Counted from the stretch's first letter, positions 9,857 to 18,316 are shown. The stretch is 64,000 nt of DNA from Herbaspirillum sp. 3R11 (GCF_004563925.1 NZ_SPNJ01000001.1:1716908-1780907); one strand, 5' to 3'. Notes: generated by a model from the letters alone, not told the origin. Made by a program: numbers and translations.

Positions 9857-10793
9857 AAGTTGTCATCGCAAGGCAGAGATCGGCCCAGGCCTTGCTCTTG
9901 TCGCCAAGCTGTCGCAACAGATAAGCCGGGTGGTAGGTTACGACAAGCGGCAAGTCCTGATAGCGATGGACCGTGCCGCGCAGTTTGGAAACAGGGGTGG
10001 CCGGATCCAGGCCGAGCAGCGACAGCGCGGCGGTCTTGCCGAGCGCCACCAGCACGGTGGGCTGGATCAGTGCGATCTGGCGCTGCAGGTAAGGCAGGCA
10101 GGATGCCACTTCCTGCGGCGAAGGCGGACGATCCTTGCCGTTCTCGTCGGTGGGACGGCATTTGACGATGTTGGCAATGAAGGCATTCTCGCCGCGCTTG
10201 AGACCCATGGCGACCAGCATGTTGTCGAGCAGCTTGCCGGCCGGGCCGACGAACGGTTCTCCCTGCATGTCCTCGTTGCGGCCCGGACCTTCGCCGATGA
10301 ACAGCCATTTGGCTTTTTCATCGCCGACGCCGAAGACGGTCTTCTTGCGGCCGTTGCACAAGCCGCACTGGCGGCACTCCGCAACGGTTTCCTTGAGCTT
10401 GGCCCAATCCATGGTGGCGATGGCCGGATTGATCCTGATAACGGGCTCGTCGTCTTCGTCGTCATAGGGCATGAAACCGGGCGGCGCCATGTCGGCATCA
10501 CTCATTTCGTTCAGCCATGGCGGCAGGCCGTCGTCTTGCATCGGAGCAGGGCTGGAAGCCGATGCCTGCCGTGCAACCGGTTGCGCCGGCCGCTGCGGAA
10601 CCGGTGCAGACGTTGCGGTTACGGGCGCTGCCGTAGCTGCCGTAGCTACCGTAGCTGTTGGCGCCGCAACGACTTCGACTTCCGGCGCAGCAGCCTCGAC
10701 TGTTTCAATGGCAAGGTGGCGGCGGACCCAGACCGGACCCACGCCGATTTCTTCCAATATCCGGGCCGAAGCGGCAAATGTATTCTGACTCAT
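9837..10793 (-). CDS. Family 4 (Fe-S) uracil-DNA glycosylase with long N-terminal linker
   Basis: 318 residues. The catalytic part starts near residue 125 with the first cluster cysteines [17 protein letters not shown]. Motif A ([20 protein letters not shown]) and motif B ([12 protein letters not shown]) follow. Family 4 enzymes excise uracil from DNA and hold a 4Fe-4S cluster. The first 120 residues are an Ala/Val/Thr/Pro-rich linker encoded by repetitive DNA (see 10630-10656) preceded by a short predicted fold ([18 protein letters not shown]). The start overlaps the rimI stop by 4 bases (ATGA). The linker is longer than in typical family members. Confidence 0.88.
   Translation of the reverse strand: MSQNTFAASARILEEIGVGPVWVRRHLAIETVEAAAPEVEVVAAPTATVATAATAAPVTATSAPVPQRPAQPVARQASASSPAPMQDDGLPPWLNEMSDADMAPPGFMPYDDEDDEPVIRINPAIATMDWAKLKETVAECRQCGLCNGRKKTVFGVGDEKAKWLFIGEGPGRNEDMQGEPFVGPAGKLLDNMLVAMGLKRGENAFIANIVKCRPTDENGKDRPPSPQEVASCLPYLQRQIALIQPTVLVALGKTAALSLLGLDPATPVSKLRGTVHRYQDLPLVVTYHPAYLLRQLGDKSKAWADLCLAMTTYANTSD
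10630..10656 (-). repeat. Three tandem 9-bp units inside the glycosylase linker
   Basis: The plus strand reads GCCGTAGCT twice and then ACCGTAGCT, three head-to-tail 9-mers. They are in frame with the glycosylase gene and add Thr/Ala/Val triplets to its linker ([11 protein letters not shown]). Copy number changes would lengthen or shorten the linker without shifting frame. Confidence 0.85.
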
Positions 10794-11281
10794 AGTGGCA
10801 GGCTCATCACGATCGCGTCTTCGCGCGTATGTTGATTGGCGGGATAGTAATTTTTGCGACGTCCGATTTCGACAAAACCGTAACGCCGGTACACATGCAG
10901 CGCACGCAGGTTCGACACGCGCACTTCCAGCAGCATGACAGCCATTCGGTGCTTGCGCGCCAGATCGACCGCATATTCCAGCAAAAGATGACCGAAACCT
11001 TCGCCCTGCGCATCTGCGGCGACGCTGATATTGAGCAGGTGTGCTTCATCCACTGCTTCCATGACCAGGAAATAGCCAAGCAAGCGCCCCGAACGGTCGC
11101 GCATGGTCAGCGTCTGGTAGCCGCTGTACAGCGAATCAAGGAAATTGCCGCGCGTCCAGGGATGTGGGTACACGCTGTCCTCGATCTGCACGACTTCGGC
11201 CACATCGTCGACCTTCATGGCAGCAAATGTCAGTGCGCCAAACTTGCTCTCCAGGGTATGCAGCAAGGCGTCGTTGTTCAC
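10790..11281 (-). CDS. rimI: Ribosomal-protein-alanine N-acetyltransferase RimI
   Basis: 163 residues of a GNAT acetyltransferase. It opens near MKVDDVAEVVQIEDSVYPHP, and the acetyl-CoA loop is VAADAQGEGFGHLLLEYAV. The region MLLEVRVSNLRALHVYRRYG ending FVEIGRRKNYYP is typical of RimI, which acetylates the N-terminus of ribosomal protein S18. It overlaps tsaB by 4 bases upstream and the glycosylase by 4 bases downstream. The tsaB-rimI pairing is widely conserved and supports the call. Confidence 0.9.
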   Translation of the reverse strand: MNNDALLHTLESKFGALTFAAMKVDDVAEVVQIEDSVYPHPWTRGNFLDSLYSGYQTLTMRDRSGRLLGYFLVMEAVDEAHLLNISVAADAQGEGFGHLLLEYAVDLARKHRMAVMLLEVRVSNLRALHVYRRYGFVEIGRRKNYYPANQHTREDAIVMSLPL

Positions 11282-11988
11282 GCCGCACCTTTGGCAAGAT
11301 CGCGCACCTGACGCTCAGCCGTGGTCAGCGCGACCTTGTTGCGCAGGTACAGGGGTTGCGCTTCCTGCAGCGATACGGTCTTGCCTTGCGCGACCATGCG
11401 CCGACCCAGCGTGGCCACCTGCGCAGCGTGCGGCATCAGTTGCGCCAGTGCTGCGGCAGCAAACGACTGCCCGGCAAAATCCTGCGCATATGCCGTCAGG
11501 CCGTTGCCACAGGCCTGCACATGCCCTTGCGGTGCAACCGCAACTGCCGAGGACAAGCTTGGCGCAAGCACGCTTTCCCAACCGTCTGCGCCATGACGAT
11601 ACTGGGCCCAGTAGACCTCGCCCATGCGCGCGTCCAGCACCGCCAGCACATCGCTTGCAGCGCCTTGTGTCGCTTCCAGGCAAGCCTGCGCCATGGCTTC
11701 CAGCGTCACCACCGGCGCCACCGGCAAATCGCTGCCGAACGCCAGCCCCTGCACCACGCCGCATGCCGTGCGCACGCCGGTGAACGAGCCGGGTCCAACG
11801 CCGAAGGCAATGGCGTCGCAGCGAGACAGCGCAATGCCGGCCTGGGCCAGCAGTTGCTGGACCATCGGCAAAATGGTTTCGGAATGGGTCTGTACGCCCA
11901 GCGATTCGCGGAAGATCAGCTCATCACCATGCAGCAGTGCTGCCGAGGCGAGTTCGGTGGAAGTTTCGATGGCAAGAATGATAGACAT
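11278..11988 (-). CDS. tsaB: tRNA threonylcarbamoyladenosine biosynthesis protein TsaB
   Basis: 236 residues, first gene of the overlapping operon. It begins MSIILAIETSTELASAALL and contains AIAFGVGPGSFTGVRTACGV, the family hallmark in the ASKHA fold. TsaB has lost catalytic metal-binding residues and scaffolds TsaD and TsaE in forming t6A37 on tRNAs that read ANN codons. The TsaD and TsaE genes are not in this window. It starts 120 bases from the divergent thioredoxin-like gene. Confidence 0.92.
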   Translation of the reverse strand: MSIILAIETSTELASAALLHGDELIFRESLGVQTHSETILPMVQQLLAQAGIALSRCDAIAFGVGPGSFTGVRTACGVVQGLAFGSDLPVAPVVTLEAMAQACLEATQGAASDVLAVLDARMGEVYWAQYRHGADGWESVLAPSLSSAVAVAPQGHVQACGNGLTAYAQDFAGQSFAAAALAQLMPHAAQVATLGRRMVAQGKTVSLQEAQPLYLRNKVALTTAERQVRDLAKGAA

Positions 11989-12108
11989 CCCGCTATTTTA
12001 CCGCGCCGTGCCCTCCCCGCCCCTGTCGGAAAACGACTATTCGGGGAGAACCGGGTTACAGACCCGCTTGCGCCTGTTTCGTGCTTCCGGAGTAGAATAG
12101 GCCGCCTT

Positions 12109-12540
12109 ATGTCCTATCAGATCCTCTCCGCCAGCAACCGCGACGAACTCGCTGCCGCCCTCGCCGGCGACAAATGGGTCGTGGCCTGCCTGTGCGCCGG
12201 CTGGTGCGGCAGTTGCCGCGACTATGCAGTCAATTTTGCAGCCTGGGCCGAGCGCCGTCCGGAACATCATTTCGTCTGGATCGACATCGAAGACCAGGCC
12301 GATCTGGTGGGCGACCTTGACGTGGACAATTTCCCGACGTTGCTGATGCAGCGCGGCTCCACCGTCGCCTTTTTCGGTCCAATGGAGCCAGATACGCGCC
12401 AGGCCGAACGCCTGTTGCAGGCGCTGTCCGAAACCGATCAGCAAGAACTGGAGCGGGAAGCCGGCAGCACGGCGCAACGCCGCGCCTGGCAAGAAGGCGA
12501 TCTCAAGAAACGCCTCGGCAGTCTGTCCGACGCCGCTTGA
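12109..12540 (+). CDS. Thioredoxin-like protein with WCGSC active site
   Basis: 143 residues. The redox motif is AGWCGSCRDYA rather than WCGPC of classical thioredoxin, and the cis-proline loop is DNFPTLLMQRG. There is no signal peptide, so it should act in the cytoplasm. The C-terminus is a charged helix (QQELEREAGSTAQRRAWQEG). The serine in place of proline between the cysteines usually alters redox potential. The start at 12109 is chosen because similarity begins at once, and longer in-frame extensions run through tsaB. The client is unknown. Confidence 0.8.
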   Translation: MSYQILSASNRDELAAALAGDKWVVACLCAGWCGSCRDYAVNFAAWAERRPEHHFVWIDIEDQADLVGDLDVDNFPTLLMQRGSTVAFFGPMEPDTRQAERLLQALSETDQQELEREAGSTAQRRAWQEGDLKKRLGSLSDAA

Positions 12541-12576
12541 GCCGGCCTTAACTCGTCTCTTCTCATCTATTCGCGA

Positions 12577-13485
12577 TCATAGCCACGGATCGCTTTCCGG
12601 ATGCGGGAAGCGCTCCGAGATGAAATCCACGAAGCTGCGCACCTTGGCCGACAGCAACCGCCGGCTCGGATACGCCATCATCACAGAAACCTGCCCCATA
12701 TCGAAATCGGCCAGCACGCGTTGCAGCTTGCCGCAGCGCAGATCGTCGCCGAGGCTGAATGACGGTCGCATCGTAATGCCCATGCCGGCCAGCGCAAAAT
12801 CGCGCAACAGCAATGCGCTGTTGGAAACCACCTGGCTAGTGATCGGGATGTCGCGAATCCCTTCTTCCGTCTTCACATGCCAGTAGTGGCGCAGATGTTC
12901 GTGCGAAAAATTGAGGCAGGCATGCCGGCTCAGCTCATCGGGTGTCTGCGGCGCGCCGTGTTTTTCCAGATAGGACGGCGACGCACAGAGCACCACTTCG
13001 GCCACCCCGATCTTGCGCACCACCATGCTGGCGTCGAATTTTTGCAGGCTGCTGAAAAACCCGATGTCCAGGCCCTCTTCCACCAGATCCATGGTGCGTT
13101 CCGACACCGACACGTCGAGCACCACATCCGGATAGGCGGCAGAATAGTCGGCCAGCAGCTTGCCGAGCTGGCCCTGACCGAAGCCGACGTGCGAATACAG
13201 CGACAGCGTGCCGGCGGGCTTCTTGGTCGCCATCGCCACGATGGCCTCCGCTTCTTCGATCTCCGGCAGGATGTGCCGCACCCGCTCCAGAAAAGCCTGG
13301 CCCGACTCGGTCAGCGACAAGCGACGCGTGGAGCGATTCAGCAAGCGCGTGCCGAGATGATTCTCCAGATCGACGATATAGCGCGTCACCACGGCGTTCG
13401 ACAGCGACATGATTTCCGCCGCCCGCACGAAACTGCCCTGCTCCACGACCTTCGCAAACACTTTCATTGAGTGCAGACGATCCAT
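12577..13485 (-). CDS. LysR-family transcriptional regulator
   Basis: 302 residues. The N-terminal winged helix-turn-helix (1-60) reads MDRLHSMKVFAKVVEQGSF, then RYIVDLENHLGTRLLNRSTR, and is followed by the two-lobed effector domain. The sequence belongs to the large CrgA/DsdC-like group often found beside the gene controlled. The divergent neighbour is a DUF4148 protein 174 bases away, and the convergent neighbour is the thioredoxin-like gene. Effector and targets cannot be read from the sequence. Confidence 0.9.
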   Translation of the reverse strand: MDRLHSMKVFAKVVEQGSFVRAAEIMSLSNAVVTRYIVDLENHLGTRLLNRSTRRLSLTESGQAFLERVRHILPEIEEAEAIVAMATKKPAGTLSLYSHVGFGQGQLGKLLADYSAAYPDVVLDVSVSERTMDLVEEGLDIGFFSSLQKFDASMVVRKIGVAEVVLCASPSYLEKHGAPQTPDELSRHACLNFSHEHLRHYWHVKTEEGIRDIPITSQVVSNSALLLRDFALAGMGITMRPSFSLGDDLRCGKLQRVLADFDMGQVSVMMAYPSRRLLSAKVRSFVDFISERFPHPESDPWL

Positions 13486-13659
13486 TTTTCAAGCCCTCGA
13501 TTGTTTCTTTATCCGAAATAGTGCATTGCCATTAGACCTATTTTTCTCGCACGAAGCAATGGATACACTGTGCTTCATCGATGGGGAGCAAGCAGCCACA
13601 AGCCAACCGCCCCCACATCGACGTGTACTTTCATTTACCGTCCTTTTGGGAGAATTACC

Positions 13660-13932
13660 ATGAACACCAAGCAAATCACTGCCGCTATCGTCCTGTTTGC
13701 CGCTGCCGGCGCCGCCATGGCCGAATCGCCATTTCCACCCGAAACCAAGTTCGTGTCGACCAAGACCCGCACCGAAGTCGTTTCCGAACTGCAACAAGCG
13801 CAAGCACAAGGCCTGATCACCAACGGCAACAACTACCCTATCGTGATTCAAGCACGCAGCCCGCTGTCCCGCGGCGAAGTCATCAGCCAATCGAAGTCGG
13901 CCGTTGACGGCAGCGTCTACACCGGCGCCTGA
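13660..13932 (+). CDS. DUF4148-like small exported protein
   Basis: 90 residues with a Sec signal (MNTKQITAAIVLFAAAGAAM, cleavage near AMAES) and a good ribosome site, GGGAG, 8 bases before the ATG. The mature part contains RTEVVSELQQAQAQGLITNG and NNYPIVIQARSPLSRGEV, matching the DUF4148 pattern of small periplasmic proteins that are numerous in Burkholderiales. No function is established for the family. The gene stands alone, divergent from the LysR regulator, which could control it. Confidence 0.72.
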   Translation: MNTKQITAAIVLFAAAGAAMAESPFPPETKFVSTKTRTEVVSELQQAQAQGLITNGNNYPIVIQARSPLSRGEVISQSKSAVDGSVYTGA

Positions 13933-14275
13933 TCACTCATCGTGTCAATGCTGTAAGCAACAAGCACTATTGCGGCCCGCCCGCAACCACCGTCTACCTT
14001 GGTCGTCCTGCCGTTCGGCAGCACCATGGTGGATGGCGTGTTCAACCTCTTCCGCGCATTTCCCTCCCGCATCAAACCATGCAAAACCAGCCAGAAATGG
14101 GCTGAAAAACGCATGAAAAACCCTGTTTTTACCTGCTTTTGCTTGTGATTTTGGCCTGCCCACTGTAAAGTCGAGGGTTTGTTTCCTCCGGTCTTTTCGC
14201 AGTTTTTTCGCAACCCGGCAACAAATAGCAGCACCCAAGAGCATCACTCAGTCACGCAATTCAGACCTACTTCCT
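13933..14275. other. 343-base gap before lysC
   Basis: No gene with coding character was recognised here. Apart from the candidate lysC promoter at 14143-14171, no hairpin, known riboswitch or repeat was noted. Upstream leader length from the candidate start site to lysC is about 95 bases. Confidence 0.5.
14143..14171 (+). promoter_or_regulatory. Candidate sigma-70 promoter for lysC
   Basis: TTGTGA (14143-14148) and TAAAGT (14166-14171) are separated by 17 bases, a sigma-70-like spacing with partial matches to both boxes, about 105 bases before lysC. Confidence 0.35.
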
Positions 14276-15529
14276 ATGGCTTTATACGTTCACAAATACG
14301 GCGGCACTTCGATGGGCTCGACAGAGCGCATCAAGAATGTCGCCAAGCGCGTTGCCAAGTGGCACGACGCAGGCCACCAGATCGTTGTCGTTCCTTCCGC
14401 AATGTCTGGTGAAACCAACCGTTTGCTGGGTCTGGCCAAGGACATCATGGCCCAACCCGACTCCCGCGAACTGGACATGCTGGCATCGACCGGAGAACAG
14501 GTTTCCGTCGCCTTGCTGGCCATGGCGCTGAAGGCGATCGGCAAAGAAGCCGTCTCCTACGCCGGCTGGCAAGTACCGATCAAGACCGATTCGGCCTTCA
14601 CCAAGGCGCGCATCCGTTCAATCGACGACGCCAAGGTGCGCAAGGACCTGAACGCAGGCCGTATCGTGATCATTACCGGCTTCCAGGGCGTTGACGCCGA
14701 CGGCAACATCACCACGCTCGGACGCGGCGGTTCCGATACGTCCGCCGTAGCCGTGGCTGCTGCGATCAAGGCTGCCGAATGCCTGATCTACACCGACGTC
14801 GACGGCGTCTACACGACCGACCCGCGCGTGGTCAGCGAAGCACGCCGCCTGAACACCGTGACGTTTGAAGAAATGCTCGAAATGGCGTCGCTGGGCTCCA
14901 AGGTCCTGCAGATCCGCTCGGTGGAATTCGCCGGCAACTACAAAATGCCGACGCGCGTCCTGTCGTCGCTGACCGACCCACTAATGTCGCTGGAAGAAGA
15001 GACCAAGTCCGGCACACTGATTTCGTTTGAGGAAGACACCAAGATGGAACAAGCAACCATTACCGGCATCGCATTCAGCCGCGATGAAGCCAAGATTACC
15101 GTGCTGGGCGTGCCAGATCGTCCGGGCATTGCCTATCAAATCCTCGGCCCGATCGCCGACGCCAACATCGAAGTGGACATGATCATCCAGAATCAGTCCG
15201 TCGAAGGCAAAACCGACTTCACCTTCACCGTACCGCGCGCCGAATACGCCAAGGCCATTGAAGTCCTGAACGCCAGCGTCAAGGCCCACATCGGCGCGGC
15301 CAGCATCGTCGGCGACACCAAGGTGTCGAAGGTCTCCGTGGTCGGCGTCGGCATGCGCAGCCATGTCGGTATCGCCTCGCAGATGTTCCGCACGCTGTCG
15401 GAAGAAGGCGTCAACATCCAGATGATCTCCACCTCCGAAATCAAGATCTCGGTCCTGATCGACGAAAAATACATGGAACTGGCGGTACGCGCATTGCACA
15501 AGGCGTTCGACCTGGAAAACGGCAAGTAA
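14276..15529 (+). CDS. lysC: Aspartate kinase, lysine-sensitive type
   Basis: 417 residues, typical of the single-domain aspartokinases with two C-terminal ACT domains. The kinase motif is YVHKYGGTSMGSTERI near the N-terminus, with the catalytic region TTLGRGGSDTSAVAVAAAI and DVDGVYTTDPR. The ACT part (about 265-417) includes GVPDRPGIAYQILGPIADAN and GVGMRSHVGIASQMF. It makes aspartyl phosphate, the first step to lysine, methionine, threonine and diaminopimelate, and such enzymes are usually inhibited by lysine plus threonine. In Burkholderiales it commonly precedes a tRNA-Ser gene, as here. Confidence 0.95.
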   Translation: MALYVHKYGGTSMGSTERIKNVAKRVAKWHDAGHQIVVVPSAMSGETNRLLGLAKDIMAQPDSRELDMLASTGEQVSVALLAMALKAIGKEAVSYAGWQVPIKTDSAFTKARIRSIDDAKVRKDLNAGRIVIITGFQGVDADGNITTLGRGGSDTSAVAVAAAIKAAECLIYTDVDGVYTTDPRVVSEARRLNTVTFEEMLEMASLGSKVLQIRSVEFAGNYKMPTRVLSSLTDPLMSLEEETKSGTLISFEEDTKMEQATITGIAFSRDEAKITVLGVPDRPGIAYQILGPIADANIEVDMIIQNQSVEGKTDFTFTVPRAEYAKAIEVLNASVKAHIGAASIVGDTKVSKVSVVGVGMRSHVGIASQMFRTLSEEGVNIQMISTSEIKISVLIDEKYMELAVRALHKAFDLENGK

Positions 15530-15590
15530 TACGACCGGTCATCGAAGCTCGTCGAATGGAAAATAATCCATTCAAAACAGCAGAGTTTCA

Positions 15591-15619
15591 TTGACCAAAT
15601 CCGCATGAAAAGATATTAT
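15591..15619 (+). promoter_or_regulatory. Strong sigma-70 promoter of tRNA-Ser
   Basis: TTGACC (15591-15596), a 17-base spacer and TATTAT (15614-15619) lie 43 bases before the tRNA. This is close to consensus and suits a stable RNA gene. Confidence 0.8.
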
Positions 15620-15662
15620 GCGGGCTTCTTTGCTGAGGCAGCGCAGTATCTGTCTACAGCGT

Positions 15663-15756
15663 GGAGACGTGGCCGAGTGGTCGAAGGCACTTCCCTGCTA
15701 AGGAAGCATATGGGCTTAAACCTGTATCGAGGGTTCGAATCCCTCCGTCTCCGCCA
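15663..15756 (+). tRNA. tRNA-Ser(GCT)
   Basis: The acceptor arms GGAGACG (15663-15669) and CGTCTCC (15746-15752) pair exactly, followed by G and encoded CCA (15754-15756). The anticodon stem CTTCC/GGAAG encloses CTGCTAA, giving anticodon GCT for AGC/AGU serine codons. A long variable arm, typical of class II serine tRNAs, precedes the T-arm GAGGGTTCGAATCCCTC. It has its own promoter and terminator. Confidence 0.97.
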
Positions 15757-15763
15757 GAATACA

Positions 15764-15788
15764 AACACCCGCTTCGGCGGGTGTTTTT
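15764..15788 (+). terminator. Terminator of tRNA-Ser
   Basis: Stem AACACCCGC (15764-15772) with TTCG loop and GCGGGTGTT (15777-15785), running into a T tract. It starts 8 bases after the tRNA CCA. Confidence 0.92.
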
Positions 15789-15938
15789 ATTTAAGCTTCC
15801 ATTTCGTTTACGCAGCAAACCCCTTATGCGGGGACGAGTAAGCCGCCTGCGCGGCTTACGTGAGGGATTCGAAGGGAATCGCTTGCAAGCGATTCAGCGG
15901 CCTGCGAAACGTAGGCGAATCCCTCCGTCTCCAGCAGA

Positions 15939-15974
15939 ATACAAACGCCCGCTTTTGCGGGCGTTTGTATTTTG
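15939..15974 (+). terminator. Duplicated terminator hairpin in the second repeat unit
   Basis: ATACAAACGCCCGC (15939-15952) pairs perfectly over 14 bp with 15957-15970 across a TTTT loop, followed by TTTT. Compared with the first copy, an A-T pair became G-C on both arms, so pairing is preserved. Confidence 0.85.
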
Positions 15975-16172
15975 TAGTCCATTTTTTGCGCAGCAAATCC
16001 ATATCCGGGAATGAGTAAGCCGCCTGCGTGAATCTTTTATGAGAATCGCCGGCAGCGATTCAATGGCCTGCCGTACACAAGCGCCCCTCAGTCTCGCCAG
16101 CCCTCTCTCGCCCTCGCATTTTTTCTATATTCATTCGCTTTCTGCTGCGGCATTGGTGCTATCCGTGCGCTG

Positions 16173-17015
16173 ATGCCAGACATACCCCAAAGATTGAATT
16201 ATTTTCATTATCATTCAGGAATGAAGAAACATGGTTTTTTATCACCCAACCTCCCTGCTCTGATTGCTAACATCCGCAAAAATGGCGCCTGTCAGTTCGC
16301 TGTCGCGGAAGCCTTCAACGAACTCGGGATGTGCGCACTCCGCGATATCAACGCCAATCCCGCCAGCCAGCAAGAGGCCCTCGGGGACTCGCTGTTTGGT
16401 CGCGTACTGACCTCGTTTCAATCCGCAATCATTCTTTGCGAACGCGGGCTGTTGTCGGATGCCGCGACTCTGATCCGGTCGGCAGCGGAAACTGCGATCA
16501 TTCTGACCGCCGTCGCCAGGGACGAAGATGTCTGCGACACGTTGACCCTCGGAATAATGCATCAGGAACGTACACTGGCGCTATCGTGGCTGCATGAGTC
16601 GCCGGTCAATATGGTCCTCAGCAAAGAGGATGTCGCCACTCTGGAGAGTAGAATCGCCGCAATCGACAGGGACTATCCTGCCGTCAAAAACCTGGAGGAT
16701 GCCCCCATCAAACTCGACATTCTTGCGGACACTTACGGGAGTTCTGCTCTCTACAACATCGTGCGCCGCACTAGCGCGCTCAACGCGGTGCATGCCACGC
16801 TGGGAGCACTCAGGCGTCGGGCAAAGGGCGACTCCGCTCTCGCCGTTCAAGGATTCAAATTCGGCCCTGACGAAGAGGATCTTCCTGCAACCTTGTCGGA
16901 TGCGCTTTCAGTGATGTCATCTGCGTTGATATCGATCTATCATCGCTTCCCTGAAGTGGAGCATCAGGATGATTTCGAAAAGTGCCTGGCAGCCTGGCGA
17001 TCGCTATCGATCTGA
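16173..17015 (+). CDS. DUF5677-like protein, function unknown
   Basis: 280 residues, mostly alpha-helical. The stretch ERGLLSDAATLIRSAAETAI resembles the core of DUF5677 proteins, in which an arginine and glutamate recur in a helix; this assignment is tentative. There is no signal peptide or membrane segment. The start at 16173 or an ATG 16 codons later (MKKHGFLSPN) are both possible, and neither has a good ribosome site. Codon use is more mixed than in flanking genes, and the gene sits directly behind the tRNA-derived repeat, hinting at acquisition. It ends 26 bases before the convergent codA. Confidence 0.55.
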   Translation: MPDIPQRLNYFHYHSGMKKHGFLSPNLPALIANIRKNGACQFAVAEAFNELGMCALRDINANPASQQEALGDSLFGRVLTSFQSAIILCERGLLSDAATLIRSAAETAIILTAVARDEDVCDTLTLGIMHQERTLALSWLHESPVNMVLSKEDVATLESRIAAIDRDYPAVKNLEDAPIKLDILADTYGSSALYNIVRRTSALNAVHATLGALRRRAKGDSALAVQGFKFGPDEEDLPATLSDALSVMSSALISIYHRFPEVEHQDDFEKCLAAWRSLSI

Positions 17016-17041
17016 GTGCACGCTATCGCTGGTAAGCTGGT

Positions 17042-18316
17042 CTATCTGGCCAGCCTGAAATCAACACTGTCGGGCCGTCCAGGCAAATTGAGCCGTGCAT
17101 GCGCCGGCGGCGCCTGGCTGATCACGACGCCGCGACGGATCACGAGACGGCGCGCTGCGCGCAGGCGGATTGCTTCGATCGGGTCGCCGGCGTCCAACAC
17201 CACCAAGTCGGCATGGCAACCGACCTGCAAGCCGTATCCTTCCAGTCCCAGGATGCGCGCCGGCGTTTCCGTCACGGCGCGGAAACAGCTGCGCATGGCC
17301 TCCTGCCCTGTCATTTGCGCCACGTGCAAACCCATGTGCGCCACTTCCAGCATGTCGCCCGAACCGAGGCTGTACCACGGATCCATGGCGCAGTCGTGAC
17401 CAAAGGCGACATCGATGCCAGCGGCTATCAACTCCGGCACGCGCGTCATGCCGCGTCGCTTCGGATAGGTGTCGTGACGGCCTTGCAGCGTGATGTTGAT
17501 CAGCGGATTGGCGATGGCCGCAACGCCGGCTTCGCGGATCAGCGGCAGCAGTTTGCTGACGTAGTAATTGTCCATCGAATGCATCGATGTCAGGTGCGAT
17601 CCGGTAACCCTGCCCTGCAACCCCAGGCGCTGCGCATGATAAGCCATGGTTTCGATATGGCGCGACATGGGGTCGTCGGATTCGTCGCAATGCATGTCGA
17701 CGCGCAGGCCCTTTTCGGCGGCAAATTCGAACAACAATCTGACTGACTCCGCGCCGTCGGCCATGGTTCGTTCGAAATGCGGGATGCCGCCAACCACGTC
17801 AACGCCCATGGCGATCGCGCGCTTCAGATTGGCGAAGGCAGTCGGACTGCGTAACAGGCCATCCTGCGGAAACGCCACCAGTTGCAGGTCGAGGTAAGGC
17901 GCGACCAGTTTCTTCACGTGCAGCAAAGCTTCCACTGCCAGCAGACGATCGTCGCAGATGTCGACATGCGAACGAATCGCCAGCAGACCGCGTGCCACGG
18001 CCCAGTCGCAATACTGCAACGCGCGCTCGACCAGCGCCTGTTGCGTCAGCTCCGGTTTCAGCTCGCCCCACAGCGCAATGCCTTCGAGCAGCGTGCCGGA
18101 TGCATTCACGCGCGGCAGACCGTAGCTCAGCGTAGCGTCCATGTGGAAATGCGCATCGACAAACGGCGGTGTCACCAGATCGCCGGCGACGTCGATTTCC
18201 TGTGCGCCCTTCATGTTCAGCGCAGGGCCGACTGCCGCGATGCGACCGGCTTCAATGGCGATATCCGCCTGTTGGCCGCCGTCCGGCAGCGTGACGTTGC
18301 GTAAGACCAGATCCAT
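17042..18316 (-). CDS. codA: Cytosine deaminase-type amidohydrolase
   Basis: 424 residues from an ATG with a good AGGAG ribosome site 8 bases before. The metal motif is H56-F57-H58 in FVDAHFHMD, then LVAFPQDGLLRSP, GGIPHFERT, DMHCDESDDP and NPLINITLQGRHDTYPKRRG, closely following E. coli CodA in order and spacing. The catalytic region AFGHDCAMDPWYSLGSGDML is present. It would deaminate cytosine to uracil in pyrimidine salvage. The related AtzC-like isopropylammelide hydrolases cannot be fully excluded. No codB permease adjoins it. Confidence 0.78.
   Translation of the reverse strand: MDLVLRNVTLPDGGQQADIAIEAGRIAAVGPALNMKGAQEIDVAGDLVTPPFVDAHFHMDATLSYGLPRVNASGTLLEGIALWGELKPELTQQALVERALQYCDWAVARGLLAIRSHVDICDDRLLAVEALLHVKKLVAPYLDLQLVAFPQDGLLRSPTAFANLKRAIAMGVDVVGGIPHFERTMADGAESVRLLFEFAAEKGLRVDMHCDESDDPMSRHIETMAYHAQRLGLQGRVTGSHLTSMHSMDNYYVSKLLPLIREAGVAAIANPLINITLQGRHDTYPKRRGMTRVPELIAAGIDVAFGHDCAMDPWYSLGSGDMLEVAHMGLHVAQMTGQEAMRSCFRAVTETPARILGLEGYGLQVGCHADLVVLDAGDPIEAIRLRAARRLVIRRGVVISQAPPAHARLNLPGRPDSVDFRLAR

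Larger units (their letters stand above)
15736..16100 (+). repeat. Decaying tandem repeat derived from the tRNA-Ser 3' end and terminator
   Basis: The segment CGAATCCCTCCGTCTCC, the T-arm and acceptor end of the tRNA, occurs at 15736-15752 and again exactly at 15916-15932. A third worn copy (CCCCTCAGTCTCGCCAG) lies at 16084-16100. Unit length is about 180 and then about 165 bases. The units also share the terminator hairpin, a CGCAGCAAA block, a GAGTAAGCCGCCTGCG block and a TCGC...GCGATTC palindromic block. Only the 3' part of the tRNA is copied, so no second functional tRNA is present. The first unit also has a perfect 20-base palindrome at 15876-15895. Confidence 0.85.

Noticed and set aside
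10630..10656. CRISPR-like short repeats
   Set aside because: Units are 9 bp, contiguous and in frame within a gene; no spacers.
15876..15895. Perfect 20-base palindrome as a phage attachment site
   Set aside because: It is part of the tRNA-derived repeat unit, and no integrase gene or element end is nearby.
15916..15935. A second tRNA-Ser gene
   Set aside because: Only the last part of the T-arm and acceptor is duplicated; D-arm and anticodon are missing.
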